A stretch of DNA of 64,000 nt. It comes from Enterococcus rivorum. Its GTDB lineage: Bacteria > Bacillota > Bacilli > Lactobacillales > Enterococcaceae. Made by a program: the position numbers and the translations under genes. The stretch's first letter is position 1; each line of letters opens with the position of its first letter. This document shows, in pieces, positions 53,489 to 62,501 of this stretch. The DNA lies in the NCBI RefSeq assembly GCF_001742285.1, contig NZ_MIEK01000008.1, forward strand, positions 1-64,000, read 5' to 3'. Under the pieces are notes generated by a model. The model ran no database searches and was not told the DNA's origin. It saw nothing but the letters and a program-made list of their open reading frames with translations.

Positions 53489-55035
53489 CCGCTTTCCGTA
53501 ACTTGTTTTAATTGCAATAGTACTTTTTGAAGCTCTTCTTCTAAGACTCGTTTTTTGTGTTCATCAGCAAAAGACAAGTCCGACATTAAGGTCGTCTTAC
53601 GATTTTCTAATACTAACTTTTCTTGAGCTTTTTGATTTTCTGAATTCGTCAACTGCTTTTGAGTTCCTTTCACTTTTTTATTTTCGATTTTCCATTTCTT
53701 TGTTGCAACATTTCCGATAAATTGTTGATCGTGAGAAATGAAAAGAATTGTTCCCTGATAAGCACATAGTGCTTCTTCTAATACATTTATTGAAGAAATA
53801 TCTAAGTGATTTGTTGGTTCATCTAGTAATAGCAGATTATAATCCCCTAAGAGTAATTGACTAATTGCGACCTTACTTCGTTCTCCACCACTTAATGTAG
53901 CAATTTCATTGAAAATAGATTCTCCTCGAAATTGCATGTGAGCCAATAAATCTCTGACTCTTTGCTCTTCATGAACCGATTGACGACTCACATTTTCAAA
54001 GACTGTTTGATCGTTGATTAAATTTTCAAAGGTCTGACTAAAGTAGCCAATTTTTACTCCATGAGCATAAGTAATTGAAGCATTTTTTGATATTATTTCT
54101 TTAAACAATGACGTTTTTCCAGAACCATTTATTCCTGTTAAAGCTGTTTTTGATCCAGTGAATAACTTAAATTCAGCATCAGAAAAGAGGCGTTTCTTTC
54201 CTAAAGATAGGTTAAAGTGATTTGCTTCGATCATTACTTTTCTATGAATTTTTTGTGCTGTTGTTAATGGAATCACTAGTTCCTTTTTAGTTTTAGGTTT
54301 TTCAATTTTTTCCAACTGACCTAATCGTGTATTCAAAGCTTTCACTTTGTTATCTAGATTTTTCTTTGCTCTTTGATCGCCCATTTTATGAAGCCTAGCT
54401 TCTGAATTTCCCATTCTCCGTGGGGCTTTTCTGGTCTGATCACTCTGATTACTAACAGCTCTCATCGCCTTTTTGATCTGCTGCCGTTCTTTTTGATATT
54501 TTTCGTAAGCTCTGGCTTGTTCTCGTTCCAATTGTTCTTTTTGAGTAAGATAGGCTTCATAATTCCCTTCAAACAAAGTTAATTTCCCTTGTTGAATTTC
54601 TAAAATATTATCGACAGTTTCGTTTAAAAAAGAACGGTTATGTGAGACGACTAAAAGTGTTCCTTGGTAATCAGCCAATTTTCTTTCTAAAAAAGCGATG
54701 CCTTTTTCGTCTAGGTGATTTGTTGGTTCATCAGCTAAAAGAATCCCTTTATTACTGCTTAGAGCATCTCTAATTCTTTGTTTGGTCTGTTCTCCCCCAC
54801 TATTTGTTGTTGTATCATCAATGAGTTGTCGAATCATCGACACTTCTTCATGGCGTGTAATTGTTCCTTTATCTGGCGTCACTTTTCCTTCAATCAATGC
54901 TAGTAACGTAGATTTACCAGATCCATTATCCCCGACAATCCCAATTCGACTGCCTGCTGTAATGAATAAATGTTCCGTTGAAAAAAGTTCTCTAGCTCCG
55001 AAACTCATTACAATATTGTTTAACTCTATTGACAT
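53485..55035 (-). CDS. ABC-F family ATPase (possible antibiotic resistance ribosomal protection)
   Basis: The 516-residue protein has two ABC ATPase domains and no membrane segments. Domain 1 has GDNGSGKST, SGGEQTKQR and LLADEPTNHLD; domain 2 has GINGSGKTS, LSGGERSKVA and LLLLDEPTNHLD. The interdomain linker (about 170-245) is basic and rich in Q, K and R. ABC-F proteins bind the ribosomal E site; some clear macrolide, lincosamide, streptogramin or pleuromutilin drugs. Domain size suggests the ARE-type (Msr/Vga/Lsa) rather than EttA/Uup, but no drug class can be assigned. The ATG follows GAAGGAGGTTTTTTT. Confidence 0.88.
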   Translation of the reverse strand: MSIELNNIVMSFGARELFSTEHLFITAGSRIGIVGDNGSGKSTLLALIEGKVTPDKGTITRHEEVSMIRQLIDDTTTNSGGEQTKQRIRDALSSNKGILLADEPTNHLDEKGIAFLERKLADYQGTLLVVSHNRSFLNETVDNILEIQQGKLTLFEGNYEAYLTQKEQLEREQARAYEKYQKERQQIKKAMRAVSNQSDQTRKAPRRMGNSEARLHKMGDQRAKKNLDNKVKALNTRLGQLEKIEKPKTKKELVIPLTTAQKIHRKVMIEANHFNLSLGKKRLFSDAEFKLFTGSKTALTGINGSGKTSLFKEIISKNASITYAHGVKIGYFSQTFENLINDQTVFENVSRQSVHEEQRVRDLLAHMQFRGESIFNEIATLSGGERSKVAISQLLLGDYNLLLLDEPTNHLDISSINVLEEALCAYQGTILFISHDQQFIGNVATKKWKIENKKVKGTQKQLTNSENQKAQEKLVLENRKTTLMSDLSFADEHKKRVLEEELQKVLLQLKQVTESG

Positions 55036-55087
55036 AAAAAAACCTCCTTCAATTCTGAAGAAGATGGTCTCTCGCGCTATAATGGTT

Positions 55088-55115
55088 TAAATATCCTTTT
55101 AAAAAAAACTGTCAA
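55088..55115 (-). promoter_or_regulatory. ABC-F gene promoter
   Basis: On the minus strand a consensus TTGACA (55110-55115) is followed by TATTTA (55088-55093) after 16 bases. The leader of about 45 bases contains a small CTTC/GAAG hairpin that includes the ribosome site, perhaps relevant to attenuation. Confidence 0.6.
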
Positions 55116-55255
55116 GAAAATAGTGATAATAGTCCAAAATGTACTCTAATCACACAATTTTTTCTTAAATTTTTTCACCGGATTTCAAATAGTAAACAGA
55201 AAAATTCAGTTGTTCGCTTCTACTATTTGGGATATTTTTTGAATTTAGGCACACT

Positions 55256-55314
55256 CATCTACTTACAGAATTCTAATTTCGCAATTGCGTATTCAAATTA
55301 GTTGTTTGTAGATG
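55256..55314. repeat. Nested 59-base hairpin
   Basis: CATCTAC (55256-55262) pairs with GTAGATG (55308-55314); inside it CTAATTT (55273-55279) pairs with AAATTAG (55295-55301); the centre holds the self-complementary GCAATTGC. No T-run follows. It may be an RNA element or a decayed repeat. Confidence 0.55.
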
Positions 55315-55477
55315 TATTGTACATAGTCAAAATACCTATCTCTTTCGTTAAGTTGCTCTCAGTGTAACAAATTTTAAGTTTTCTTTCAAGAAATCGATGA
55401 CTTTAGTTGTTTTTATGATTGTTAATGATAAAATAAAGTAAAAAGTACTTTTATATAGATAAGAGAGGATGAAGATT

Positions 55478-56284
55478 GTGCCAAACTTTGCTTCAAAAGA
55501 AGAAGAAAAAAAATATTACGAACAAGAGGCAAGCGAAACAGAGTTTTTGAACTGGTACAACAAACAAGATTTACCAGAATATGAAAAACCTTCTCTAACA
55601 GTTGATATCGTTCTATTATGCTACAACAAAGAAGAAGATCAATTAAAAATATTACTAATTAATCGAAAAGCGCATCCTTACAGAGCTTCGTGGGCTTTAC
55701 CTGGAGGTTTTGTAAATCGAAACGAATCAACAGGAGAAAGTGTTTTAAGAGAAACTAAGGAAGAAACCGGCGTTATTATTTCAAAAGAAAATATTGAACA
55801 GCTACATAGTTTTAGTCGGCCAGACCGTGATCCTCGAGGTTGGGTCGTAACTGTAAGTTATCTAGCTTTTATTGGAGAAGAACCGCTAATTGCAGGCGAT
55901 GATGCGAAGGAAGTCCGCTGGTTCACTTTGGAACGTAAAGAAGAAAAATTATTATTAACAAACGCAGAAACCGAAATTATTCTTGACTTAAAAACGGGAG
56001 AATCTACTGGAAAAGACACCTTGGCTTTCGACCACAGCGAAATCATTCTAAAGGCCTTTAACCGAGTAGCTAATAAAATGGAACACGAACCTCAAGTCTT
56101 GCAAGTTTTGGGAAAAGATTTTACCATTACAGAGGCTCGAAAAGTTTTTGCTAAATTTTCTGGAGTCGATTACAAAACAATCGATCATTCTAATTTTAAA
56201 AAAGCCATGCTACATCATTTTAATGAAATTGGTGAACGTCCTGTCGGAATTGGGCGCCCTTCAAAAATTTATGAACTGAAATAG
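55478..56284 (+). CDS. NrtR-type Nudix transcriptional regulator
   Basis: The 268-residue protein joins a Nudix domain (about 45-175; PGGFVNRNESTGESVLRETKEETGV box) to a C-terminal winged helix (about 205-268, ITEARKVFAKFSGVDYKTIDHSNFKKAMLHHF ... GRPSKIYEL). NrtR proteins sense ADP-ribose or related dinucleotides and repress NAD genes. The Nudix box appears complete, so hydrolysis is possible. The start is GTG 55478, nine bases after GAGG; an ATG at 55469 abuts that site. No NAD gene is adjacent; pncA lies 15 kb away. Confidence 0.88.
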   Translation: MPNFASKEEEKKYYEQEASETEFLNWYNKQDLPEYEKPSLTVDIVLLCYNKEEDQLKILLINRKAHPYRASWALPGGFVNRNESTGESVLRETKEETGVIISKENIEQLHSFSRPDRDPRGWVVTVSYLAFIGEEPLIAGDDAKEVRWFTLERKEEKLLLTNAETEIILDLKTGESTGKDTLAFDHSEIILKAFNRVANKMEHEPQVLQVLGKDFTITEARKVFAKFSGVDYKTIDHSNFKKAMLHHFNEIGERPVGIGRPSKIYELK

Positions 56285-56322
56285 AACCCATTTTTAAATA
56301 TCTCTAATTCAAGGAGCATTTT

Positions 56323-56847
56323 ATGACAGCTATTTATTTGCGAACAGCAACAGAAAAAGATTTGCCTGTAATTTTAAGTTTAATTGAGCAGGCTAGAGTT
56401 ATTCTTTCCGAAAAAAACATTCCTCAATGGCAAAATGGGGATGGTCCTAGTCAAACAATCCTACAAAAAGATATCCAAAAGAAGCAATGTTATGTTCTGA
56501 TTGCTGTAGATAAAATTGTTGGTATCGGAACGATTTCAAATGAACCAGAAGCTGCCTATGAACAATTAGAAGCAGGAGAGTGGCTCGATTGTGCTTCGCC
56601 TTATGTTGCCATTCATCGAGTAGCCATTTATCCTCGTTACCACGGAAAAGGATATGCACAGCTTCTTTTAAGGTACCTAGTAACTACTTCTCGATTAATG
56701 AATTACTTCGATATTCGGATTGATACTCATCCTAAAAATAAAGCCATGCAACACCTAATCACAAAAACTGGTTTTGAGTATCGTGGCAACATTCAGTTAC
56801 CTGTTTCAAATGGTGAGCGTTTTGCTTATCAGCTACTCCTTTCTTAA
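56323..56847 (+). CDS. GNAT family N-acetyltransferase
   Basis: The 174-residue cytoplasmic acetyltransferase has the acetyl-CoA signature in IHRVAIYPRYHGKGYAQLLLRYL (Q/RxxGxG/A) and an N-terminal YLRTATEKDLPVILSLIEQAR typical of GNATs. The acceptor is unknown. The tail FEYRGNIQLPVSNGERFAYQLLL is like small-molecule or protein acetyltransferases of Lactobacillales. The ATG follows CAAGGAGCATTTT. It lies 38 bases after the Nudix regulator and is probably on the same transcript. Confidence 0.88.
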   Translation: MTAIYLRTATEKDLPVILSLIEQARVILSEKNIPQWQNGDGPSQTILQKDIQKKQCYVLIAVDKIVGIGTISNEPEAAYEQLEAGEWLDCASPYVAIHRVAIYPRYHGKGYAQLLLRYLVTTSRLMNYFDIRIDTHPKNKAMQHLITKTGFEYRGNIQLPVSNGERFAYQLLLS

Positions 56848-56855
56848 TACAAATG

Positions 56856-56910
56856 AAAAGACAATCACAGATGTCCAGATTTTTACGGAACCCTTGTGAT
56901 TGCCTTTTTT
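56856..56910 (+). terminator. Terminator after the GNAT gene
   Basis: AAAGACAATCACA and TGTGATTGCCTTT pair (one mismatch), followed by T6. Confidence 0.8.
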
Positions 56911-56941
56911 ATGCTGTACCTAACCAAAACAGGTTAAGATT

Positions 56942-57117
56942 ATAGGAGAGAGGTTATGACAGAAGTGGTTAGCTCCGAGAAATAAACCGAATAAACCGAA
57001 AATAGCTTTTCATATTTTTGAGATTATTCGGCTTATTTCCGAGAGAGTTGCTTCTGGAACACCGTTTATTCGGTTTTAGTGGTTTGGGGCATGCTAATGT
57101 CACAGCCCCTCCCCTAT
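56942..57117 (-). mobile_element. MITE-like repeat family 3, copy 2
   Basis: A ~176-bp element has ends ATAGGAGAGAGGTTATGACA and, inverted, AGGGGAGGGGCTGTGACA. It is nearly identical to 52145-52312 but reversed. Together the two copies form an inverted pair about 5 kb apart around the MBL-MerR-ABC-F and Nudix-GNAT genes. Confidence 0.75.
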
Positions 57118-57124
57118 CCCAGTT

Positions 57125-58972
57125 CTAATTTAAAATTGCTTTTGAAATAAATTCAGAATACTTAATACTTCCATCTACATTTGGATGAACCTGGTCTTCA
57201 TAAAACCAATCAGCATGTTCATTACTGTAACTAAACCAGTCAATTACTTTTAAATTCTTATATTTCTTTTCCATTGCTTTTAACATGTCATTTACTTCAT
57301 TTTGCCATCTCCGAGTAGGAACTCTTGTATTCACCCAATAAACACGACGTTCGGAGCCAATTGCGGCCATAAATGTATTAAACTGAGATTCAGTAAAGGA
57401 ACCATTTGTCCCCAATCCAACAAGCACTGTATCCTTTAACTTGTTTTCACTTTTCAACTTCTCAATTTCTGGTGCGCTACTATACAATTGTCTTCCTACT
57501 TCTCCACTTACAACCATTTTTGGGAAAATTCCCTGTAGTTCAACCGCAGCATCAAGAATCACTGAATCACCGAATGCTGTAATCTCCATGTTTTTAGCTT
57601 TTTCTAATTCTTTTTCAGTCAATGTGTATTTTGTTGAGTCTTCATTTTGACTGGTTTCAGTTTTTTCTTCTTGAATTTTTTTATTTTGTTCTTCTACTTT
57701 TTTCTTATTCTCTGCAATTTTTTCCTGTAATTGCTTTTGTTGTGGAGTTACTTGGTCACTTGGTGCAATAATAAGACCGAATAAAGCAATACCACACAAA
57801 ACAGTCATAGTTACGGCTGTTATTTTGGTCGTCGTCATGTAAGGCTTCTTAATAAAATCTTTGATTGCATACCACGTAAACTTGTAACGAAACCGCCCAA
57901 GTGGTTTTTCAATTAGACGATAGGAAAGCTCGCTAATTCCTAAAATCAAAAGAAGTTCTATTAAAGAGTGAAGGAGCAAATGATTGCTTAAATTTTTTAC
58001 CTTTGCTTCGTAAAAAATCATCACTGGAAATTGGTACAAATAAATTCCATAGCTTCGTTTTCCAATCCAAGTAAAAATGGGATTAGTGAGCCATTTATTT
58101 ACATCAGCTCCTGGATGAGCCGTAACAGCTACTAGAGCTACTGAAAAGAGGCTGACAACAAACATTCCACCATAATAAACAAACGGTAAATAATCCGCTA
58201 AAAATAAGAATGAAGCGCCTATAACAACAAGTGAAATAATGCCGATACTATTTAATAATTTTTTAGCTTTATCTGGGATCTCAGTTTTCAAACGGAAAGA
58301 TGGCCAAACAAAAGCTAAAGCACTTCCTAGTGTAATTGAAAACAAGCGTGTATCCGTTCCGTAGTATACTCGTGTAGGGTCGGCACCTGGCGTATAGAGA
58401 ACCGCCATTAAGATGGCTGAAATTGCAGACAGACCTAATAAAATTCCTAAAATATGAAGAGGCTTTTTAACGTATTTCTTAAGTACTATAAATAGAAGCG
58501 GCCAAACAAAATAATACTGTGCTTCAACAGCTAATGACCAGATATGTGTAAATGGTGATTGCGCTGCAAAACGATCAAAATAAGAAAGCCCTCTAAAAAT
58601 TTGCCACCAGTTATTATAATATAGAAGGCTGCTGACAACTGCATTACGTATATTATTTAGCAAATCTTGTTGAAACAAAGTAATATAAGCTGTCGCAATA
58701 GCTAACATCGCGATCAATCCGGGATAGAGCCGTTTCATTCGACGAGCATAAAACCCTTTTATATCAATCTCTTCCTCTTGAATCCATTCTTGCCTCAATA
58801 AATCTGTAATTAAATAACCTGAAAGAACGAAAAAGATTGGTACGCCTAAGTAACCTCCGTGTAAGATGGTAGGGAATAAGTGGTAAAGAATCACACCAAT
58901 AACTGCTATCGTGCGGATCCCATCAAATCCAGTAATATAACGGTGTTTTTTTAATCTATTTTTATGAGTCAT
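57125..58972 (-). CDS. OatA-type peptidoglycan/cell-wall O-acetyltransferase
   Basis: The 615-residue membrane protein has an N-terminal acyltransferase-3 domain of ten or so helices (RYITGFDGIRTIAVIGVILYHLFP with the conserved His; FVLSGYLITDLLR) and an extracellular SGNH hydrolase domain: GDS in TAFGDSVILDAAVE near residue 460, GTNGSF, and DQVHPNVDGS (Asp-x2-His). A charged Q/K/E-rich linker (about 405-445) joins them. OatA proteins put acetyl groups on MurNAc and give lysozyme resistance; teichoic-acid or glycan targets remain possible. The ribosome site is weak (TTGG 9 bases before ATG). Confidence 0.9.
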   Translation of the reverse strand: MTHKNRLKKHRYITGFDGIRTIAVIGVILYHLFPTILHGGYLGVPIFFVLSGYLITDLLRQEWIQEEEIDIKGFYARRMKRLYPGLIAMLAIATAYITLFQQDLLNNIRNAVVSSLLYYNNWWQIFRGLSYFDRFAAQSPFTHIWSLAVEAQYYFVWPLLFIVLKKYVKKPLHILGILLGLSAISAILMAVLYTPGADPTRVYYGTDTRLFSITLGSALAFVWPSFRLKTEIPDKAKKLLNSIGIISLVVIGASFLFLADYLPFVYYGGMFVVSLFSVALVAVTAHPGADVNKWLTNPIFTWIGKRSYGIYLYQFPVMIFYEAKVKNLSNHLLLHSLIELLLILGISELSYRLIEKPLGRFRYKFTWYAIKDFIKKPYMTTTKITAVTMTVLCGIALFGLIIAPSDQVTPQQKQLQEKIAENKKKVEEQNKKIQEEKTETSQNEDSTKYTLTEKELEKAKNMEITAFGDSVILDAAVELQGIFPKMVVSGEVGRQLYSSAPEIEKLKSENKLKDTVLVGLGTNGSFTESQFNTFMAAIGSERRVYWVNTRVPTRRWQNEVNDMLKAMEKKYKNLKVIDWFSYSNEHADWFYEDQVHPNVDGSIKYSEFISKAILN

Positions 58973-59413
58973 TTATTTTCCAACTTTACTAATCATTTAT
59001 TTTAAAATTTGTTTTTACAAAAAGCAGAAACTATTTCCTACCTTTAACAAAAAAAAAGAAAGAACAAAGTCGTTCAAAATTATTCTTCTTAAATTTTTGT
59101 GAAAAGTAATCTTCTTTAGGAACAGAATCTACAAAAAATATATCAAATTGTAGTTTATTATTATAAAATTTACCCGATAAATGTTTTTTATTTCCATTGT
59201 GTAACAAAACAAAAACATTTATTTTCATTTAACCGTTTTTGTAAATCAAATGTAACATATTAAATATACGTTCTTTTGAGTGAAATGGCAAGAAATGTTT
59301 ATTGCTTTTTAAACTTTTTTACTTAAATGTTCGTTTTTGTTTGCACCATCAAAAAAAGACCTTCAAATACTAAATAGTATTGAAAGTCTTATTCAAATAA
59401 TTAATTCACCTTA
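58973..59413. other. 441-base AT-rich gap between the acyltransferase and ilvA
   Basis: Apart from the ilvA terminator (59351-59390) I see no feature. A 65-codon minus-strand frame (59031-59228) has no ribosome site and low-complexity Phe/Lys content. Confidence 0.55.
59351..59390 (-). terminator. Terminator of the ilv operon
   Basis: On the minus strand AAGACTTTCAATACT and AGTATTTGAAGGTCTT pair with two mismatches and are followed by TTTTTT, 24 bases past ilvA. Confidence 0.85.
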
Positions 59414-60670
59414 TTAAACTAGCAATGCATAAAGTGACGGATTATCACTTAAATCAATATAACTTGGATCAAAATCAGCTATTTTTTTCAATAGGTTAGG
59501 CAACTCTTCTTTTTCCTTCAGTAAAATTCCTAAAATAACAGGGCCTGTGCCTCGATTGACTTTTTTTGTATACTCAAATCTTGTAATATCATCGTTTGGA
59601 CCAAGGATATCTGTAACAAATTCTCTTAAAGCACCAGGTCTTTGAGGGAAATTAATCACAAAGTAATGTTTCAAGCCTTCAAAAATCAAAGATCTTTCTT
59701 CAATCTCTTCCATTCTGTTGATATCATTGTTTCCTCCACTAATAATGCAAACAACTGTTTTTCCTTTTATTTCATCCTTCATTTGTTCTAAGGCAGCAAC
59801 GCTTAAGGCACCAGCTGGTTCTGCTACAATCGCTTGTTTAGTGTATAACTCCAAAATAGTTGAACAAACTTGGCCTTCATCTACAGCAAGTAATTGATCG
59901 ACATTCTCAACAGCATTCTGATACGTTAAATGCCCAACTTCTTTCACAGCTGCACCATCGACAAATTTTTCGATTTCATCTAACATGACTGGTTTTCCTG
60001 CATCAAAAGCAGCACGCATTGATTGTGCTCCAAAAGGCTCCACACCTACAATTGCAGTCATTGGACTAATCCCTTTAGTATAAGCAGCAACACCGCCTAT
60101 TAAGCCACCACCACCAATGGCAGAAACGATATAATCGATTTGTCTCTCTAATAACTTAGCATCTTCAAATACCTCTACAGCCACCGTGCCTTGTCCAGCC
60201 ATAATATTCATATCATTAAAAGGATCAATAAAGGCTTTTTGGTTAATTTCAGCAAATTCTTTCGCTGCTTTTGCCGAAGCATCAAAGGTATCTCCAATGA
60301 TTTGAACCGTCACTTCAGAACCTCCAAAGAATTTCACTTGAGAGATTTTTTGTTGAGGGGTTGTTGTTGGCATAAAAATAGTAGCTGGAACTTTCATTTC
60401 TTGACAAGTATAAGCAACTCCCTGTGCATGATTTCCCGCACTAGCACAAACTACACCATTTTTTAGTAATTCTGGATCAGTCTGTTTAATCGCATAGTAA
60501 GCTCCTCTAAGTTTGAATGAACGTACTTTTTGTAAATCTTCTCTTTTTAAATAGACATTGCAGTGATACTTTTGTGAAAGATACAGATCATATTGTAAAG
60601 GCGTATGAGTGACAGCTTTCTTTAGTGATTCATATGCCTTTTCAACTTCTTTTTTTGTTAACAATGACAA
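59414..60670 (-). CDS. ilvA: Threonine dehydratase, biosynthetic (ilvA)
   Basis: This PLP enzyme of about 418 residues deaminates threonine to 2-oxobutanoate, the first step toward isoleucine. The PLP lysine lies in VRSFKLRGAYYAI, the phosphate loop is SAIGGGGLIGG, and SAGNHAQG is the substrate loop. The C-terminal ~85 residues form the single ACT-like domain (KHYFVINFPQRPGALREFV) of the short Firmicute form. The start is probably TTG 60670, seven bases after GGTGG; an ATG at 60733 without a ribosome site would add 21 residues. It is the last gene of the ilv operon. Confidence 0.94.
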   Translation of the reverse strand: MSLLTKKEVEKAYESLKKAVTHTPLQYDLYLSQKYHCNVYLKREDLQKVRSFKLRGAYYAIKQTDPELLKNGVVCASAGNHAQGVAYTCQEMKVPATIFMPTTTPQQKISQVKFFGGSEVTVQIIGDTFDASAKAAKEFAEINQKAFIDPFNDMNIMAGQGTVAVEVFEDAKLLERQIDYIVSAIGGGGLIGGVAAYTKGISPMTAIVGVEPFGAQSMRAAFDAGKPVMLDEIEKFVDGAAVKEVGHLTYQNAVENVDQLLAVDEGQVCSTILELYTKQAIVAEPAGALSVAALEQMKDEIKGKTVVCIISGGNNDINRMEEIEERSLIFEGLKHYFVINFPQRPGALREFVTDILGPNDDITRFEYTKKVNRGTGPVILGILLKEKEELPNLLKKIADFDPSYIDLSDNPSLYALLV

Positions 60671-60816
60671 CGTCAGCCCACCTTTCTTGTTAATAAAATA
60701 ACCGATGTCACTTGATAGAAAAAGGCGTCCCATTGACTGATTATCTATTTCTCTTTTTGTGAAAGAAAAATAAATACTCTGTCATCGTCCGCCTTTTTCA
60801 TTTAAAGCTATGTATC

Positions 60817-60839
60817 AGAAGCTGCCAAAAGCAGCTTCT
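60817..60839. repeat. 9-bp hairpin between ilvC and ilvA
   Basis: AGAAGCTGC and GCAGCTTCT pair around a five-base loop, eleven bases past the ilvC stop. With no T-run it may be a processing or stability hairpin rather than a terminator. Confidence 0.6.
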
Positions 60840-60850
60840 ATAGTTTTAAA

Positions 60851-61900
<1,050 letters not shown>

Positions 61901-62018
61901 TCATTAAGTTCGTTCGCCTTTGAAATCACACTGACTAGAAGATTGCTAAGCGAACTGTTAAAAAATGGTATTGTGGAACTAATCCTATTTATTTTTTTGC
62001 TAAAAACGAGAACGGATA

Positions 62019-62501
62019 TTAATTATTGCCTCGATTAAAGCCTGTCACACCTGTACGTGCTAGTTGTTTGATTCCGTAAGGTGAAACTACATCTACAAAA
62101 GCACTAATTTTTTCACTAGTACCTGTTACTTGGATAACGACCGTTTTAGTCCCAACATCAATAACATTAGCTCTAAAAGGATCAATCACAGAAAATAATT
62201 CAGCCCGAACTGCGCTAGGTGCATTAACTTTAACCAAAGCCAATTCCCTTTCTAAATGAGGCTCATCAGTAATGTCCGAAACTTTGATTACATCAATTTG
62301 TTTATTCAGCTGTTTTGTTACCTGTTCACTCTCATTCAAATTTTCAACTTGAATGATAATGGTAATTCTCGAAATATTGTCTTGCTCTGTGGGTCCTACT
62401 GAAATACTATCAATATTTACTTGACGTCTTGTCAAAACGCCACTAAAACGATTCAGCACACCTGAATTATTATTGACTGTTGCCGTTATAATTCGTCTCA
62501 T
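62019..62501 (-). CDS. ilvN: Acetolactate synthase small subunit
   Basis: This regulatory subunit of acetohydroxyacid synthase gives valine feedback control. The 160-residue protein has an N-terminal ACT domain (RRIITATVNNNSGVLNRFSGVLTRRQVNIDSISVGPTE) and a second ACT-like half (about 80-160), the normal ilvN form. It starts directly after the ilvB stop (TAAATG), so it is translationally coupled. Confidence 0.96.
   Translation of the reverse strand: MRRIITATVNNNSGVLNRFSGVLTRRQVNIDSISVGPTEQDNISRITIIIQVENLNESEQVTKQLNKQIDVIKVSDITDEPHLERELALVKVNAPSAVRAELFSVIDPFRANVIDVGTKTVVIQVTGTSEKISAFVDVVSPYGIKQLARTGVTGFNRGNN

Larger units (their letters stand above)
55036..55477. other. 442-base gap: ABC-F promoter, nested hairpin, nudix upstream region
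   Basis: The gap contains the ABC-F promoter (55088-55115), an inverted repeat AAATAGTA ... TACTATTT (near 55187-55228), and a larger nested hairpin (55256-55314). No gene is supported. Confidence 0.6.

Noticed and set aside
52145-57117. Composite transposon
   Set aside because: The flanking repeats are only about 170 bp, encode no transposase and resemble MITEs; joint movement is not supported by the sequence alone.
59031-59228. 65-codon minus-strand frame after the acyltransferase gene
   Set aside because: No ribosome site, Phe/Lys-rich content expected from AT-rich DNA, no recognisable motif.
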